DNA of 64,000 nucleotides from Clostridia bacterium. Lineage in GTDB: Bacteria > Bacillota > Clostridia > Oscillospirales > Acutalibacteraceae. The translations under genes and the position numbers were made by a program. The stretch lies in NCBI GenBank assembly GCA_017407995.1, contig JAFQVM010000005.1:124001-188000 (forward strand), in the 5' to 3' direction. Shown here in pieces: positions 51,025-59,244 of this stretch. Below the pieces are notes generated by a model. The model was given only the letters and a program-made list of their open reading frames with translations. It ran no database searches and was not told the origin of the DNA. Each line of letters begins with the position of its first letter. Positions within the stretch are counted from its first letter, which is position 1.

Positions 51025-51114
51025 CAAAAAATATTTTGGTTTTTTTATTTTACACCAAAAAATAAACTTTTTCAAGCTTAAACTCCTAAGTTTTGCAAAA
51101 AATCTTTTGGTTTT
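51025..51114. promoter_or_regulatory. Repeated A/T-rich operator-like motifs upstream of the Lrp gene
   Basis: The 19-base motif CAAAAAATnTTTTGGTTTT occurs at 51025-51043 and 51096-51114, differing at one base. A half motif in opposite orientation (CCAAAAAAT, 51055-51063) lies between them. Lrp-family proteins bind such phased A/T-rich sites, and the repeats flank the predicted promoter. Confidence 0.55.
51047..51075 (-). promoter_or_regulatory. Promoter of the Lrp/aminotransferase operon
   Basis: On the minus strand TTGAAA, 17 bases, TAAAAT; the spacer holds one half of the repeated operator-like motif. Confidence 0.6.
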
Positions 51115-51142
51115 ATCTTCCTTTGAGCATAATACACTAAAT

Positions 51143-51313
51143 TTATGATTTTTTTGTCAAGCCATTGACAAAAGCTTGCATTTCTCTTTTGGATTTCACA
51201 GAGCTTAGCTGTGCCACAACAGCTTTTTTCTGCTCCTCACTCATCGCCTCGAAAGCTTTCATTGCCGGCTCATTCTGCGCAAGAGCCATTCCAAAACCAA
51301 GCGGTAATTCCAT
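51143..51313 (-). CDS. Small conserved-looking protein, 56 residues
   Basis: The reading frame starts with an ATG behind a perfect AAGGAGG and runs 56 codons: it begins MELPLGFGMALAQNEPAM, contains FEAMSEEQKKAVVAQL, and ends near VNGLTKKS. The acid/amide-rich helices and the M(A/E)LPLGFGMALAQN start look like a small helical protein family of Clostridia whose function I do not know. It has no membrane segment. It lies between the Lrp gene and the GH3 beta-glucosidase on the same strand, with neither close enough to assign it to one operon. Confidence 0.7.
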   Translation of the reverse strand: MELPLGFGMALAQNEPAMKAFEAMSEEQKKAVVAQLSSVKSKREMQAFVNGLTKKS

Positions 51314-51375
51314 ATCGCTTACCTCCTTATATATTAGACTATATTAAGTATTATAACCTTTTGTTTTATAAAAAT

Positions 51376-51411
51376 AAAAACGGACTTCCTTTTAAAGAAG
51401 TCCGTTTTTTG
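51376..51411 (-). terminator. Terminator of the beta-glucosidase gene
   Basis: AAAAACGGACTTC and GAAGTCCGTTTTT around eight bases, starting immediately after the stop codon. Confidence 0.87.
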
Positions 51412-53928
51412 TTATTCTGCTTCAAACCATCTGTCGCCGGGACAATAATCGTTTTCGATATTGTTCTCATCCATGAACGGCTTTGAGCTCATTACAAAGC
51501 GCAAGGTATTCATGGCACTACGTAAAATTTCTGCACGTGTTATACCGCCTTCCTTGCCGAGAGACTCAAGCAAAGACTTATCATATCTGCGGCTTCGTGA
51601 GCCTGCTCCTGCACCGGGCATAAGCACGTCAACCTGTGCACGGACACGGTAAGCATTGTTTCTTAACATCGGGAAATCCGGGTCCTTTGAGGCACGCATC
51701 CACCAGTCTGTCATGACGCATCCGTCAAATCCCCACTCCTCACGAAGAATCTGTGTGCATATACCGTAATGATAATGTCCCCATGCTCCGTTGATTTTAT
51801 TGTAGGAAGTCATTATGTTCTTAGGCTTAGATTCTTTTACGCATATCTCAAAACCCTTGAGATATATCTCACGTAGGGCACGCTGTGAAAGACGTGAGTC
51901 GTTCCTCGTTCTGTTGGTTTCCTGGCTGTTGCAGGCAAAGTGCTTCGGACAGGCCGATACGCCATTCATCTGAACGCCTCTGACTACCGCTGCTCCCATT
52001 GCACCTGTAAGCAACGGGTCCTCAGAAAAATATTCAAAGTTTCTTCCGCAAAGCGGGTCTCTGTGTATATTCATTCCGGGAGCCAGCAGAACATCCGAAC
52101 CCTTAACCGCCATCTCCGCTCCGACCCACTTATAAAGCTCCTCCACAAGAGCCGTATTCCATGTGCAAGCAAGAAGTGTGCCAATCGGTACAAGAGAAGC
52201 AAAGCAGTTAAGTCTTATACCGGAAGGTCCGTCTGTTGCGGTAACGGCCGGAACGCCCTTTTCCTGAAGTGACGGCAAAACTCCGCCGTATACGGATGCA
52301 TTTCCTGCAGTTCCCAAAGGACTGTTCATTGTATAGTCGCCACGGCAAAGTGCTTCAAGCTCTAAATCTTCCAACTGTGCAGCAAAGCTTGAAAGAGTAG
52401 CCTTATCGGCCGCTACATCGGAAAGTTTTATGCCCTTATCACCCGTATAATCGGGTGCCTGTGTAAAGGTTTTCTCAAGCACTTCCCTGCGTGAAGTCTG
52501 AGCCAGCGGTACAGACTCATAAGCAATATCGTACTCTCCGCTGCTCTTTTCAGCGGGTATAATACGCTCAAACGAATATTTTGCGGCACAGTCCATAGGC
52601 TCATTCAAGCTGCTGACAGCCTTTGTTTCAGCCTGATTATACACACCGCACTCGACGCATGAACGAACATCGGCACCGACATATATACGATAATCTCCCG
52701 CCTCAAGCACATAGGAATTTTTAAATCCGCTCTTGCCCGAGTCATCGAATGATGCCATTTTATCAACATTAAAGCTGATATTGATTTTTTGCTCCTCACC
52801 CGGAGCAAGAGAACGTGTTTTACAAAACGCCACAAGTGATTTTGCCGCTTTGCCGAGCTTGCCCTGAGGCGCTGCACAATAAACCTGAACAACCTCTTTG
52901 CCCGACATCTCACCAATATTCTTAACAGTCAGCGAAACTGAAACCTTATCGTTTTCACAGTTCACAGCCGCATTTTGAAGTTCAAAGCTCGTATAACTCA
53001 AGCCAAAACCGAACGGGAACATCACGGCATCTTTCTTAAAGGTCTCAAAATATCTGTAACCTACAAAGATGTCCTCAACGTAGTTATTAAACTTCCATTT
53101 TCCGAAGTTGCCGCTTGCGGGGTAATCTTCATACTTGCGTGCTATACTGTCCGAAAGTTTTCCGCTTGGCGAAACCTTACCGCTGAGCACATCTGCAATG
53201 GCGTTACCGCTCTCCATACCGCCCTGCCACACATACATTACAGCCTGAATCTTATCCCCATAGCGCTCAAGCCATGACATATCAATTATATTGCCGCAAT
53301 TTAACAGCACCGCAACCTTTTTAAATTCAGATGTTACCTTATCGAGCATATTCAGCTCGGCATCTGTCAAGTAATAGCTGCCTTTTTTAAGAACATTCTC
53401 CCTGTCCTCACCCGCAGAACGACCTATAATCACAACCGCTGCGTCGCTGTTCTTTGATGCTGCCGCAACAACATCAGCATTAAGAGGCATCTCATCGTGA
53501 TATCGTGGCCAAAAGCCCCAGAAGCCATGGTCTGCAGGATACTTCTCAACCCAATCAGAATATACCTTAGCCAGCTCCTCGTTGATTTTCATGCCAGATG
53601 CACGCATACCGTCAATAAGATTTACAATATACGGTTCGTTTACCTCTCCGCCTGAGCCGTAGCCTACAGCAAAATAGTCTATCTGTATTCTGCCGAAAAC
53701 ACTGACACACTCATCAGCTTTAAAAGGCAGAACACCACCATCATTTTTAAGAAGTACTGCGCCTTCCGCAGCGGCACTGCGCACTGCATCCTTTATTCCC
53801 TGTGATACTTCTCGGTCACCTAATGCGTTTCCGCTTTCGTCCTGTGCCATGGTACCAACTACCATATTCACAACTTTGGTCACCAGTTTGCCGACTGTTT
53901 TACTGACCATCTTGCTAATTGTACTCAT
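51412..53928 (-). CDS. GH3 beta-glucosidase with permuted domain order
   Basis: The 838-residue GH3 enzyme carries its domains in reversed order. The usual C-terminal alpha/beta domain comes first (residues about 45-290; EGAVLLKNDGGVLPF, AVVIIGRSAGEDREN). A fibronectin III-like domain follows at about 320-440. The TIM-barrel domain is last, with KHFACNSQETNR and the nucleophile near Asp741 in GFDGCVMTDWW. This C-then-N order is known for beta-glucosidases of Ruminococcus albus and Butyrivibrio. No signal peptide is visible, so it is probably intracellular and hydrolyses beta-glucosides or cello-oligosaccharides. Confidence 0.88.
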   Translation of the reverse strand: MSTISKMVSKTVGKLVTKVVNMVVGTMAQDESGNALGDREVSQGIKDAVRSAAAEGAVLLKNDGGVLPFKADECVSVFGRIQIDYFAVGYGSGGEVNEPYIVNLIDGMRASGMKINEELAKVYSDWVEKYPADHGFWGFWPRYHDEMPLNADVVAAASKNSDAAVVIIGRSAGEDRENVLKKGSYYLTDAELNMLDKVTSEFKKVAVLLNCGNIIDMSWLERYGDKIQAVMYVWQGGMESGNAIADVLSGKVSPSGKLSDSIARKYEDYPASGNFGKWKFNNYVEDIFVGYRYFETFKKDAVMFPFGFGLSYTSFELQNAAVNCENDKVSVSLTVKNIGEMSGKEVVQVYCAAPQGKLGKAAKSLVAFCKTRSLAPGEEQKINISFNVDKMASFDDSGKSGFKNSYVLEAGDYRIYVGADVRSCVECGVYNQAETKAVSSLNEPMDCAAKYSFERIIPAEKSSGEYDIAYESVPLAQTSRREVLEKTFTQAPDYTGDKGIKLSDVAADKATLSSFAAQLEDLELEALCRGDYTMNSPLGTAGNASVYGGVLPSLQEKGVPAVTATDGPSGIRLNCFASLVPIGTLLACTWNTALVEELYKWVGAEMAVKGSDVLLAPGMNIHRDPLCGRNFEYFSEDPLLTGAMGAAVVRGVQMNGVSACPKHFACNSQETNRTRNDSRLSQRALREIYLKGFEICVKESKPKNIMTSYNKINGAWGHYHYGICTQILREEWGFDGCVMTDWWMRASKDPDFPMLRNNAYRVRAQVDVLMPGAGAGSRSRRYDKSLLESLGKEGGITRAEILRSAMNTLRFVMSSKPFMDENNIENDYCPGDRWFEAE

Positions 53929-53992
53929 CTCAAGACACCTCTGTTTTTATTATTCATCAAGGCAAATTTTAAGCTTTCTGCCCTTTTATAAA

Positions 53993-54682
53993 CTAAACTC
54001 TTTTTAACGCACGCACTGCCCTTTTATCACCATCGCTCACCCGACGTGACTCTATTATTTTACGAATCGCTTTATTATGTGTATCATCGTCAAGCTTGTT
54101 GTCTTTCAAATAGCTCCATGTTTCCTGCGGTGCATGGACAAAGAAAACAGATACAGCCCACGCAACTGCCATTTTAACATAATAGTCCTCGCTTTCTATA
54201 CCGTCAAAAATATCAAAAGCACGTTGCGCATACTCGGAATCAGAAAAGTGTGCAAGAATCATGACCACCGCAAAGCGCACATCATATGGCTCTTCTGACG
54301 AGAAGTACGGCTGAATAAACTCCCAGACCTCTGCCCTGTTTTTCTTAACAAATTTTAACCCCATCGTAAAACTGTCACACACAGACCAACAGTCTATCAG
54401 CGGCACAAAGGATTTCACAAGGTCAAGTCGCTCACAAAGCGGTACCTTAACCATGCCGATGACAAAGCCTCGAAGCAGCTTCTCCTCAAGCGTTTCACCC
54501 GTGTCGCAACTCAAGAACTCTCTCCAGTCACTTTTTGATATTTCTGCCGCCAGCTTTTTTATCTGCGGCAACCGCACACCCATCACACGCTGCTTTTCAA
54601 TATTGGGTATAAGCGCAGATGAGAAATCCCTGTACTTTATATCAGCCAAAGCTTCAAGTTCAGCTTTATAATCACGGCTCAT
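53993..54682 (-). CDS. DNA alkylation repair protein (AlkD-like HEAT-repeat glycosylase)
   Basis: The 229-residue all-helical protein shows the AlkD/AlkC HEAT-repeat pattern: MGVRLPQIKKLAAEISKSDW, GMVKVPLCERL, then VDSWSVCD-like LIDCWSVCDSFTM and YDVRFAVVMILAHF. AlkD removes bulky N3- and N7-alkylated bases without flipping them. The start at 54682 follows CGGGAG. It is a single gene with no visible DNA-damage operator that I can support. Confidence 0.83.
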   Translation of the reverse strand: MSRDYKAELEALADIKYRDFSSALIPNIEKQRVMGVRLPQIKKLAAEISKSDWREFLSCDTGETLEEKLLRGFVIGMVKVPLCERLDLVKSFVPLIDCWSVCDSFTMGLKFVKKNRAEVWEFIQPYFSSEEPYDVRFAVVMILAHFSDSEYAQRAFDIFDGIESEDYYVKMAVAWAVSVFFVHAPQETWSYLKDNKLDDDTHNKAIRKIIESRRVSDGDKRAVRALKRV

Positions 54683-54772
54683 AAAAATCTCCCGAAAACA
54701 ACAATATATCTTTATCATCCTACTTGTTTTACTTTTCAATTATAAATCAAAGAACAGCAAAAAGCAATGCAT

Positions 54773-54806
54773 ATTAAAAGAGCCAACCCAACAGGTTGGC
54801 TCTTTT
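54773..54806. terminator. Hairpin terminator
   Basis: AAAAGAGCCAACC and GGTTGGCTCTTTT around four bases, directly downstream of the membrane protein gene that ends at 54809. Confidence 0.8.
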
Positions 54807-54808
54807 CT

Positions 54809-55579
54809 TTACTTAGTAACTGCTTCTTTTTCGACCGGCTTGCTTTCTGCCGCATCGTCAAACATTTCGTTGACATCGTTCTTACCCTTGTGATGATAAG
54901 GCCAGATTTTAATAAACACATAGAACACAGCAGCACCTATAGTATTGAACACCATATCTGTCATTGTATCCATAAGTGCAAATCTGGATGGGTCACGTAC
55001 AGGGAAGAAGGTCTTTGTATCATTTGCCGCCTCGGCAAGCGCATATGACCAGTGCTGAGAGTCGCCGCCTGCTATCTGGTCGAATGTAAACTCGAACAGC
55101 TCCCATGCTGTTGAAGCAAGGAACGAAAAGCCTAATGCCCACCACAGAATTATCGGAACGGAGCACTTTATCTTATCTCTCTTCTGCATAGCAGTAACAA
55201 TCTCATAACCAAAGAACACAGCACCTGCTCCGCCTGTGAAATGCAAAATCGTATCCCAAAGCGAAATACTATAATAGAAATTCATAAATGCGCCGCCGAA
55301 AGATGCAAGGAACACTCCAAGTGTCAGAATCGTCTGACAATATGCAGGTATGTGTCTTAAGCAGCTCTTTTCAGGGAAAAGCTGGAGAATTTCCCACACA
55401 AACATAGCCGCAAAGTTTGCAAAAAGCTGAAGAAACATCTGAACTCTCGGAAGGTCTGACGGCGGGTCTCTGAAGAGAAGACTTATCATTGCTCCTATCA
55501 TCACAAGTCTGAAAGCCCACCAAATCGCAAGCTCCCACTTTTTTGTTCCGGCAAAAAGCCTGTTAATATAATTTTTCAA
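54809..55579 (-). CDS. Polytopic membrane protein of unknown function (DUF2238-like)
   Basis: The 256-residue protein has about six hydrophobic helices, with conserved-looking polar residues in SISLWDTILHFTGGAGAVFFGYE and STAWELFEFTFDQIAGG, and a charged C-terminal tail. The helix pattern LWDTxxHFxGG and AWELFEF resembles YjdF/DUF2238-type membrane proteins of unknown role. Translation probably starts at TTG (55577-55579) behind AAAGGGG; an overlapping ATG stops at once. It has its own terminator and no close partner. Confidence 0.7.
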   Translation of the reverse strand: MKNYINRLFAGTKKWELAIWWAFRLVMIGAMISLLFRDPPSDLPRVQMFLQLFANFAAMFVWEILQLFPEKSCLRHIPAYCQTILTLGVFLASFGGAFMNFYYSISLWDTILHFTGGAGAVFFGYEIVTAMQKRDKIKCSVPIILWWALGFSFLASTAWELFEFTFDQIAGGDSQHWSYALAEAANDTKTFFPVRDPSRFALMDTMTDMVFNTIGAAVFYVFIKIWPYHHKGKNDVNEMFDDAAESKPVEKEAVTK

Positions 55580-55738
55580 ATCATAACCCCTTTTCTTAAT
55601 CCTGTTTTTCCTCGTCCCATTATAACATTAAAAAAAGCCTTATATTTTCAATAACGAATATAAATCTTTTTTCGTATTATATGACAAATAACAACTATAT
55701 TTTTAAGATAATATGCACAAAATTACTTATAGGAAAAA

Positions 55739-56950
55739 TCAACCGCCCAGAGACGACAAAAGTCGTGAAAATATATCAGAAAACTTGAGTTTTCTTACAG
55801 CTTTGGGCGCTGTGAGATTGTACTCACCCAGGGTCTCACCCTCAAGCGAGAGTATAACTTTTCCAAGCACCTGCCCACGCTCTACAGGTGCTTCAACATC
55901 AACACACAATTCGATATCCGTTTTTATCTTCTGCTCCTCGCCCTTCTTCACCAAAACCGACGACGACTGCGGTATCACAGGTGTAATGACATCCTCCAAC
56001 CCGTTGATAACCTTAACATCCGTTATAAGCGATTTATCTATCTGCGGAGTAACGGTGGTGTAATTCGCAAATCCCCAATTCAACATCGCCTTTGCACCGT
56101 TGAATCGGTCATCACTGTTGTCGCTTCCCATGACCACGGCAACAAGGTGTGTACCGTCACGCTGTGCGCTTGCCGACACACAACAGCCCGCCTTGCTCGT
56201 CGTACCGGTTTTTAACCCAGTTGTACCCTCATAGAACCGCACAAGCTTATTCGTATTGACAAGCTCCGTTGCACCGCCACGCAGTGAATCCATCCAAATT
56301 GTCGTATAGTTGGTAATACGCTCATGCTTTAAAAGCTCACGTGACATTATCGCCACATCCATAGCTGTAGTCAAATGAGTATCGGTGTCGTCATCAAGAC
56401 CCGTGCAGTTGTCAAAATGAGTGTTTTTCATGCCGAGTTGCTTAGCACGCTCATTTATCATAGCTGTAAAAGCCTCGTCGCTGCCCGCAAGATATTCGCC
56501 CAAAGCGGTACAGGCGTCATTTGCGCTGTAAACCGCAGTCGCTTTGAGCAGGTCATCAACCGACATCTGTTCGCCCTCTTTAAGCCATATCTGTGAGCCG
56601 CCCTTTGATGCGGCTGTAGCTGATGCTGTCACCATATCTGTAAGCGCTATCTTACCGCTGTCTATCGCCTCGGTGACAAGCAGTAGCGTCATGATTTTCG
56701 TAACTGACGCAGGAAAAAGCTGTTTATCAGGATTCATTGACATCAGTACCTTTCCCGTCGAAACATCCATAAGCACTGCCGCTTTTGCTTTGACTTCAAC
56801 GGGCATAACGCTTGCCGCCGCCTCGAGTACGCTGTCGGCAATATAGATGTCATTTTCATCCGCTGTTTGGGCAAATCCCAACACAGTCGTACACATAAAA
56901 ATTACTAACGCTGCCAAAAACGCCGACACTCTTTTTACTCTTCTTTCCAT
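55739..56950 (-). CDS. D-alanyl-D-alanine carboxypeptidase (PBP5/DacF type)
   Basis: The 403-residue enzyme has a signal peptide (residues about 1-27), a serine peptidase S11 domain with SxxK in LFPASVTKIMTLL, SxN in YSANDACTALGE and KTG in GLKTGTTSKAG, and a PBP5 C-terminal beta domain. A short amphipathic helix at the very end (KFSDIFSRLLSSLG) would attach it to the outer membrane face. It trims the terminal D-Ala of peptidoglycan pentapeptides. The family includes the sporulation-associated DacF, but here it is not adjacent to spoIIA. GGGGGAG precedes the ATG. Confidence 0.92.
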   Translation of the reverse strand: MERRVKRVSAFLAALVIFMCTTVLGFAQTADENDIYIADSVLEAAASVMPVEVKAKAAVLMDVSTGKVLMSMNPDKQLFPASVTKIMTLLLVTEAIDSGKIALTDMVTASATAASKGGSQIWLKEGEQMSVDDLLKATAVYSANDACTALGEYLAGSDEAFTAMINERAKQLGMKNTHFDNCTGLDDDTDTHLTTAMDVAIMSRELLKHERITNYTTIWMDSLRGGATELVNTNKLVRFYEGTTGLKTGTTSKAGCCVSASAQRDGTHLVAVVMGSDNSDDRFNGAKAMLNWGFANYTTVTPQIDKSLITDVKVINGLEDVITPVIPQSSSVLVKKGEEQKIKTDIELCVDVEAPVERGQVLGKVILSLEGETLGEYNLTAPKAVRKLKFSDIFSRLLSSLGG

Positions 56951-57108
56951 AGGAGCTCCCCCATATCACAAAATATAACGATTCTAAAACGTCTTTTACT
57001 ACGTTCATCAAAAATATATGCCGACAAAGTGTCCGATAAAACCGTCACGCTTGCATATAAACTCAAAATACTGTATAATTTTCAAAATTATATTTTTACG
57101 GTGAAGTT

Positions 57109-58395
57109 ATGAAAGCTGCTTTTTATACCCTTGGCTGCAAGGTTAATCAATATGAATCGCAATCAATGGAGCAAGAGCTCTCAAAAAAAGGTTTTGAAAT
57201 AGTAGACTGTGATGAAAAAGCCGACGTTTATGTTGTGAATTCCTGTACGGTAACTGCCGAAAGCGACAGAAAAACACGTCAGAGCGTGTGCCGGCTGCGA
57301 AAACTGCATCCCGATGCGGTTATAGTACTCACGGGCTGTATGCCACAAGCGTTTCCACAAGACGCACAGTTGCTCACACAAGCGGACATAGTAACAGGAA
57401 ACCGCAGCAACGGACAAATCCCTGAACTTATAGACCGTTTTTTTGCACAACGCCAAAGAATAGTTCACATCGAGCCACACGAGAAAGATGAAAAGTTTTC
57501 AGGACCGATAGTCTCCGATTTCAGAGAGAGAACAAGGGCAACCGTTAAAATTGAGGATGGATGCAACCGATTCTGCTCATATTGCATAATCCCCTATGCC
57601 AGAGGCAGAGTACGTTCAAAGCCGCTCGAAAAGATAGCAGAAGAGATAGCAGCTCTCGAAAAGAACGGTTTTTGTGAGATTGTACTTGTCGGCATAAATC
57701 TCTCAGCCTACGGCACCGACTGCGGCAAAACTATTTGCGATGCAGTTGAGCTTGCCGCATCATTTCCAAAAATCAGCCGTGTGCGTTTAGGCTCTCTTGA
57801 GCCCGACCACATGACACAGGAAATAACTGACAGACTTGCAAAGTGTAAAAAGCTCTGTCCCCAGTTTCACATTTCACTTCAAAGCGGCTGTGATAACACG
57901 CTAAAACGCATGAACCGTCACTATACATCCGCTGAATATGAGGAACTCTGCTCACGTCTGCGAAAAAGCTTTGCAGACACCACTCTGACAACAGATGTCA
58001 TGGTCGGATTCGCAGGAGAAACATACGACGATTTTATCGAATCAATGGATTTCGTTAAAAAAATCGGCTTTGAAAAAGTCCATGTTTTTCCCTACTCTCA
58101 GCGCACAGGAACAAGAGCCGCAGAATTTCCTAACCAAATCCCGAAAGCCGAAAAAGAAAATCGCAGCCGCATGATGATAGCAGCCGCAAAAGAGATAAGG
58201 GATAACTTCCTTGAAGAACAAATCGGGAAGACTGTAAGCGTACTTTTTGAAGAACGTCTCAGAGACGGTACCGTTCAAGGCTATACTGCAAACTATACGC
58301 CTGTCAGAATCAGCTGTACCGAGATGCCGCATGGCATCTCCGATGTAAAAATCATCAGTCGTGGTGATGATTGGTGTATAGGAGAGCTTTGCTGA
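57109..58395 (+). CDS. mtaB: tRNA (N6-threonylcarbamoyladenosine 37) methylthiotransferase
   Basis: The 428-residue radical SAM enzyme has an N-terminal UPF0004 domain with TLGCKVNQYES and cysteines Cys10, Cys46-type and Cys80-type. The radical SAM motif is GCNRFCSYCIIPYARG and the C-terminal TRAM-like domain is VSVLFEERLRDGTVQGYTANY. The GCKVNQYES start is typical of MtaB rather than MiaB. It makes ms2t6A at position 37 of tRNAs that read ANN codons. GGTGAAG precedes the ATG. It converges on the comEA-like gene across a UUCG-capped terminator. Confidence 0.93.
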   Translation: MKAAFYTLGCKVNQYESQSMEQELSKKGFEIVDCDEKADVYVVNSCTVTAESDRKTRQSVCRLRKLHPDAVIVLTGCMPQAFPQDAQLLTQADIVTGNRSNGQIPELIDRFFAQRQRIVHIEPHEKDEKFSGPIVSDFRERTRATVKIEDGCNRFCSYCIIPYARGRVRSKPLEKIAEEIAALEKNGFCEIVLVGINLSAYGTDCGKTICDAVELAASFPKISRVRLGSLEPDHMTQEITDRLAKCKKLCPQFHISLQSGCDNTLKRMNRHYTSAEYEELCSRLRKSFADTTLTTDVMVGFAGETYDDFIESMDFVKKIGFEKVHVFPYSQRTGTRAAEFPNQIPKAEKENRSRMMIAAAKEIRDNFLEEQIGKTVSVLFEERLRDGTVQGYTANYTPVRISCTEMPHGISDVKIISRGDDWCIGELC

Positions 58396-58408
58396 AAAGA
58401 CATAAATC

Positions 58409-58436
58409 AAGCCGCATCTTCGGATGCGGCTTTTTT
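58409..58436. terminator. Terminator of mtaB with UUCG tetraloop
   Basis: GCCGCATC-TTCG-GATGCGGC forms an eight-pair stem followed by TTTTTT, which overlaps the stop codon of the convergent ComEA-like gene. Confidence 0.9.
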
Positions 58437-58872
58437 ATACACAAATATTATCCTTTATCTTCTCAAACGTTTTTTCTCCGATACCTTTGACCGATGTTAT
58501 TTCCTGTATCGTTGTAAATCTACCGTGTTCCTCACGGTAATCGACAATTGCCTGTGCTTTGGTCTCGCCTATTCCGTCGATAGTCATAAGCTGTAAAAGC
58601 GAAGCGGTGTTGATATTCACTTTGCCTGTCGGCGTATCTGATATCGTGTCAGGCGTTTTATCGTTTGACAGAGACGAACTGCTTTCGCTGTTTTTAATAT
58701 CGTCTGCCTTTGTCAGCTGTTCATCCGTTCTTTGATATACTTCTCTGCCTTGCAGCTCTACCGCTTTCAGCGATATCGGCTCAAACACGGTATAAAGACA
58801 CACGGCAGCCATAACCAAAAGAGCGAGTGCTATAAGCAGAAGCTCATTTTTAGACCTGCTCACAGCACTCAC
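58435..58872 (-). CDS. ComEA-like helix-hairpin-helix DNA-binding protein
   Basis: The 145-residue protein has an N-terminal membrane helix (LLLIALALLVMAAVCLYTVF), a serine/threonine-rich linker and a double helix-hairpin-helix domain (VNINTASLLQLMTIDGIGE, then TTIQEITSVKGIGEKTFEK). ComEA of competent bacteria binds double-stranded DNA outside the membrane and feeds it to ComEC. It lacks the usual N-terminal SLBB domain. The gene starts at GTG behind AAAGGAATGGA. No comEC or comEB is visible. It is last in a run with the MIF-like and DUF5696 genes (nine-base gap). Confidence 0.83.
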   Translation of the reverse strand: MSAVSRSKNELLLIALALLVMAAVCLYTVFEPISLKAVELQGREVYQRTDEQLTKADDIKNSESSSSLSNDKTPDTISDTPTGKVNINTASLLQLMTIDGIGETKAQAIVDYREEHGRFTTIQEITSVKGIGEKTFEKIKDNICV

Positions 58873-58881
58873 TCCATTCCT

Positions 58882-59226
58882 TTAAAAATTATTGTTGTTC
58901 CATCCCCAATGGTCAGCTTCTTCATACTTCACATATACATTTGACGGGCTTATATCCAAAACATCCGAAAGCGCCTTGCATACAGCAGGGGTCAGCTCAT
59001 CATAGACAGCATCCGATGTTCCGCCAAACAGCTTTAACTCGACATATGCCATCGGCTCATCGTTTTTACCCGCAAACCACAGACGGGCATTATCCTCAAA
59101 CGAGAGCATGAGCCAACGCTCAGTTTTACCAGGAACAAGTGTTATTATCTCTCCATACTTCTTGGAAAGCTCGCTCTCCGCCTCTTTTGAAATGGGGACA
59201 TTTACTTTTGTGCTGATATAAGGCAT
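58882..59226 (-). CDS. MIF-family tautomerase
   Basis: The 114-residue protein matches macrophage migration inhibitory factor in length and layout. It begins MPYISTKVNVPIS, with the catalytic Pro that becomes N-terminal after Met removal. VPGKTERWLMLSFEDN follows, and it ends SPSNVYVKYEEADHWGWNNN, which corresponds to the [20 protein letters not shown] end of mammalian MIF. MIF proteins are trimeric keto-enol tautomerases. Vertebrate MIF is a cytokine, and several parasites and bacteria carry homologues. No signal peptide is present. Its gene sits 18 bases after a DUF5696 lipoprotein gene and nine before a ComEA-like gene. Confidence 0.87.
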   Translation of the reverse strand: MPYISTKVNVPISKEAESELSKKYGEIITLVPGKTERWLMLSFEDNARLWFAGKNDEPMAYVELKLFGGTSDAVYDELTPAVCKALSDVLDISPSNVYVKYEEADHWGWNNNNF

Positions 59227-59244
59227 ATATACTCTCCTTTTAAA

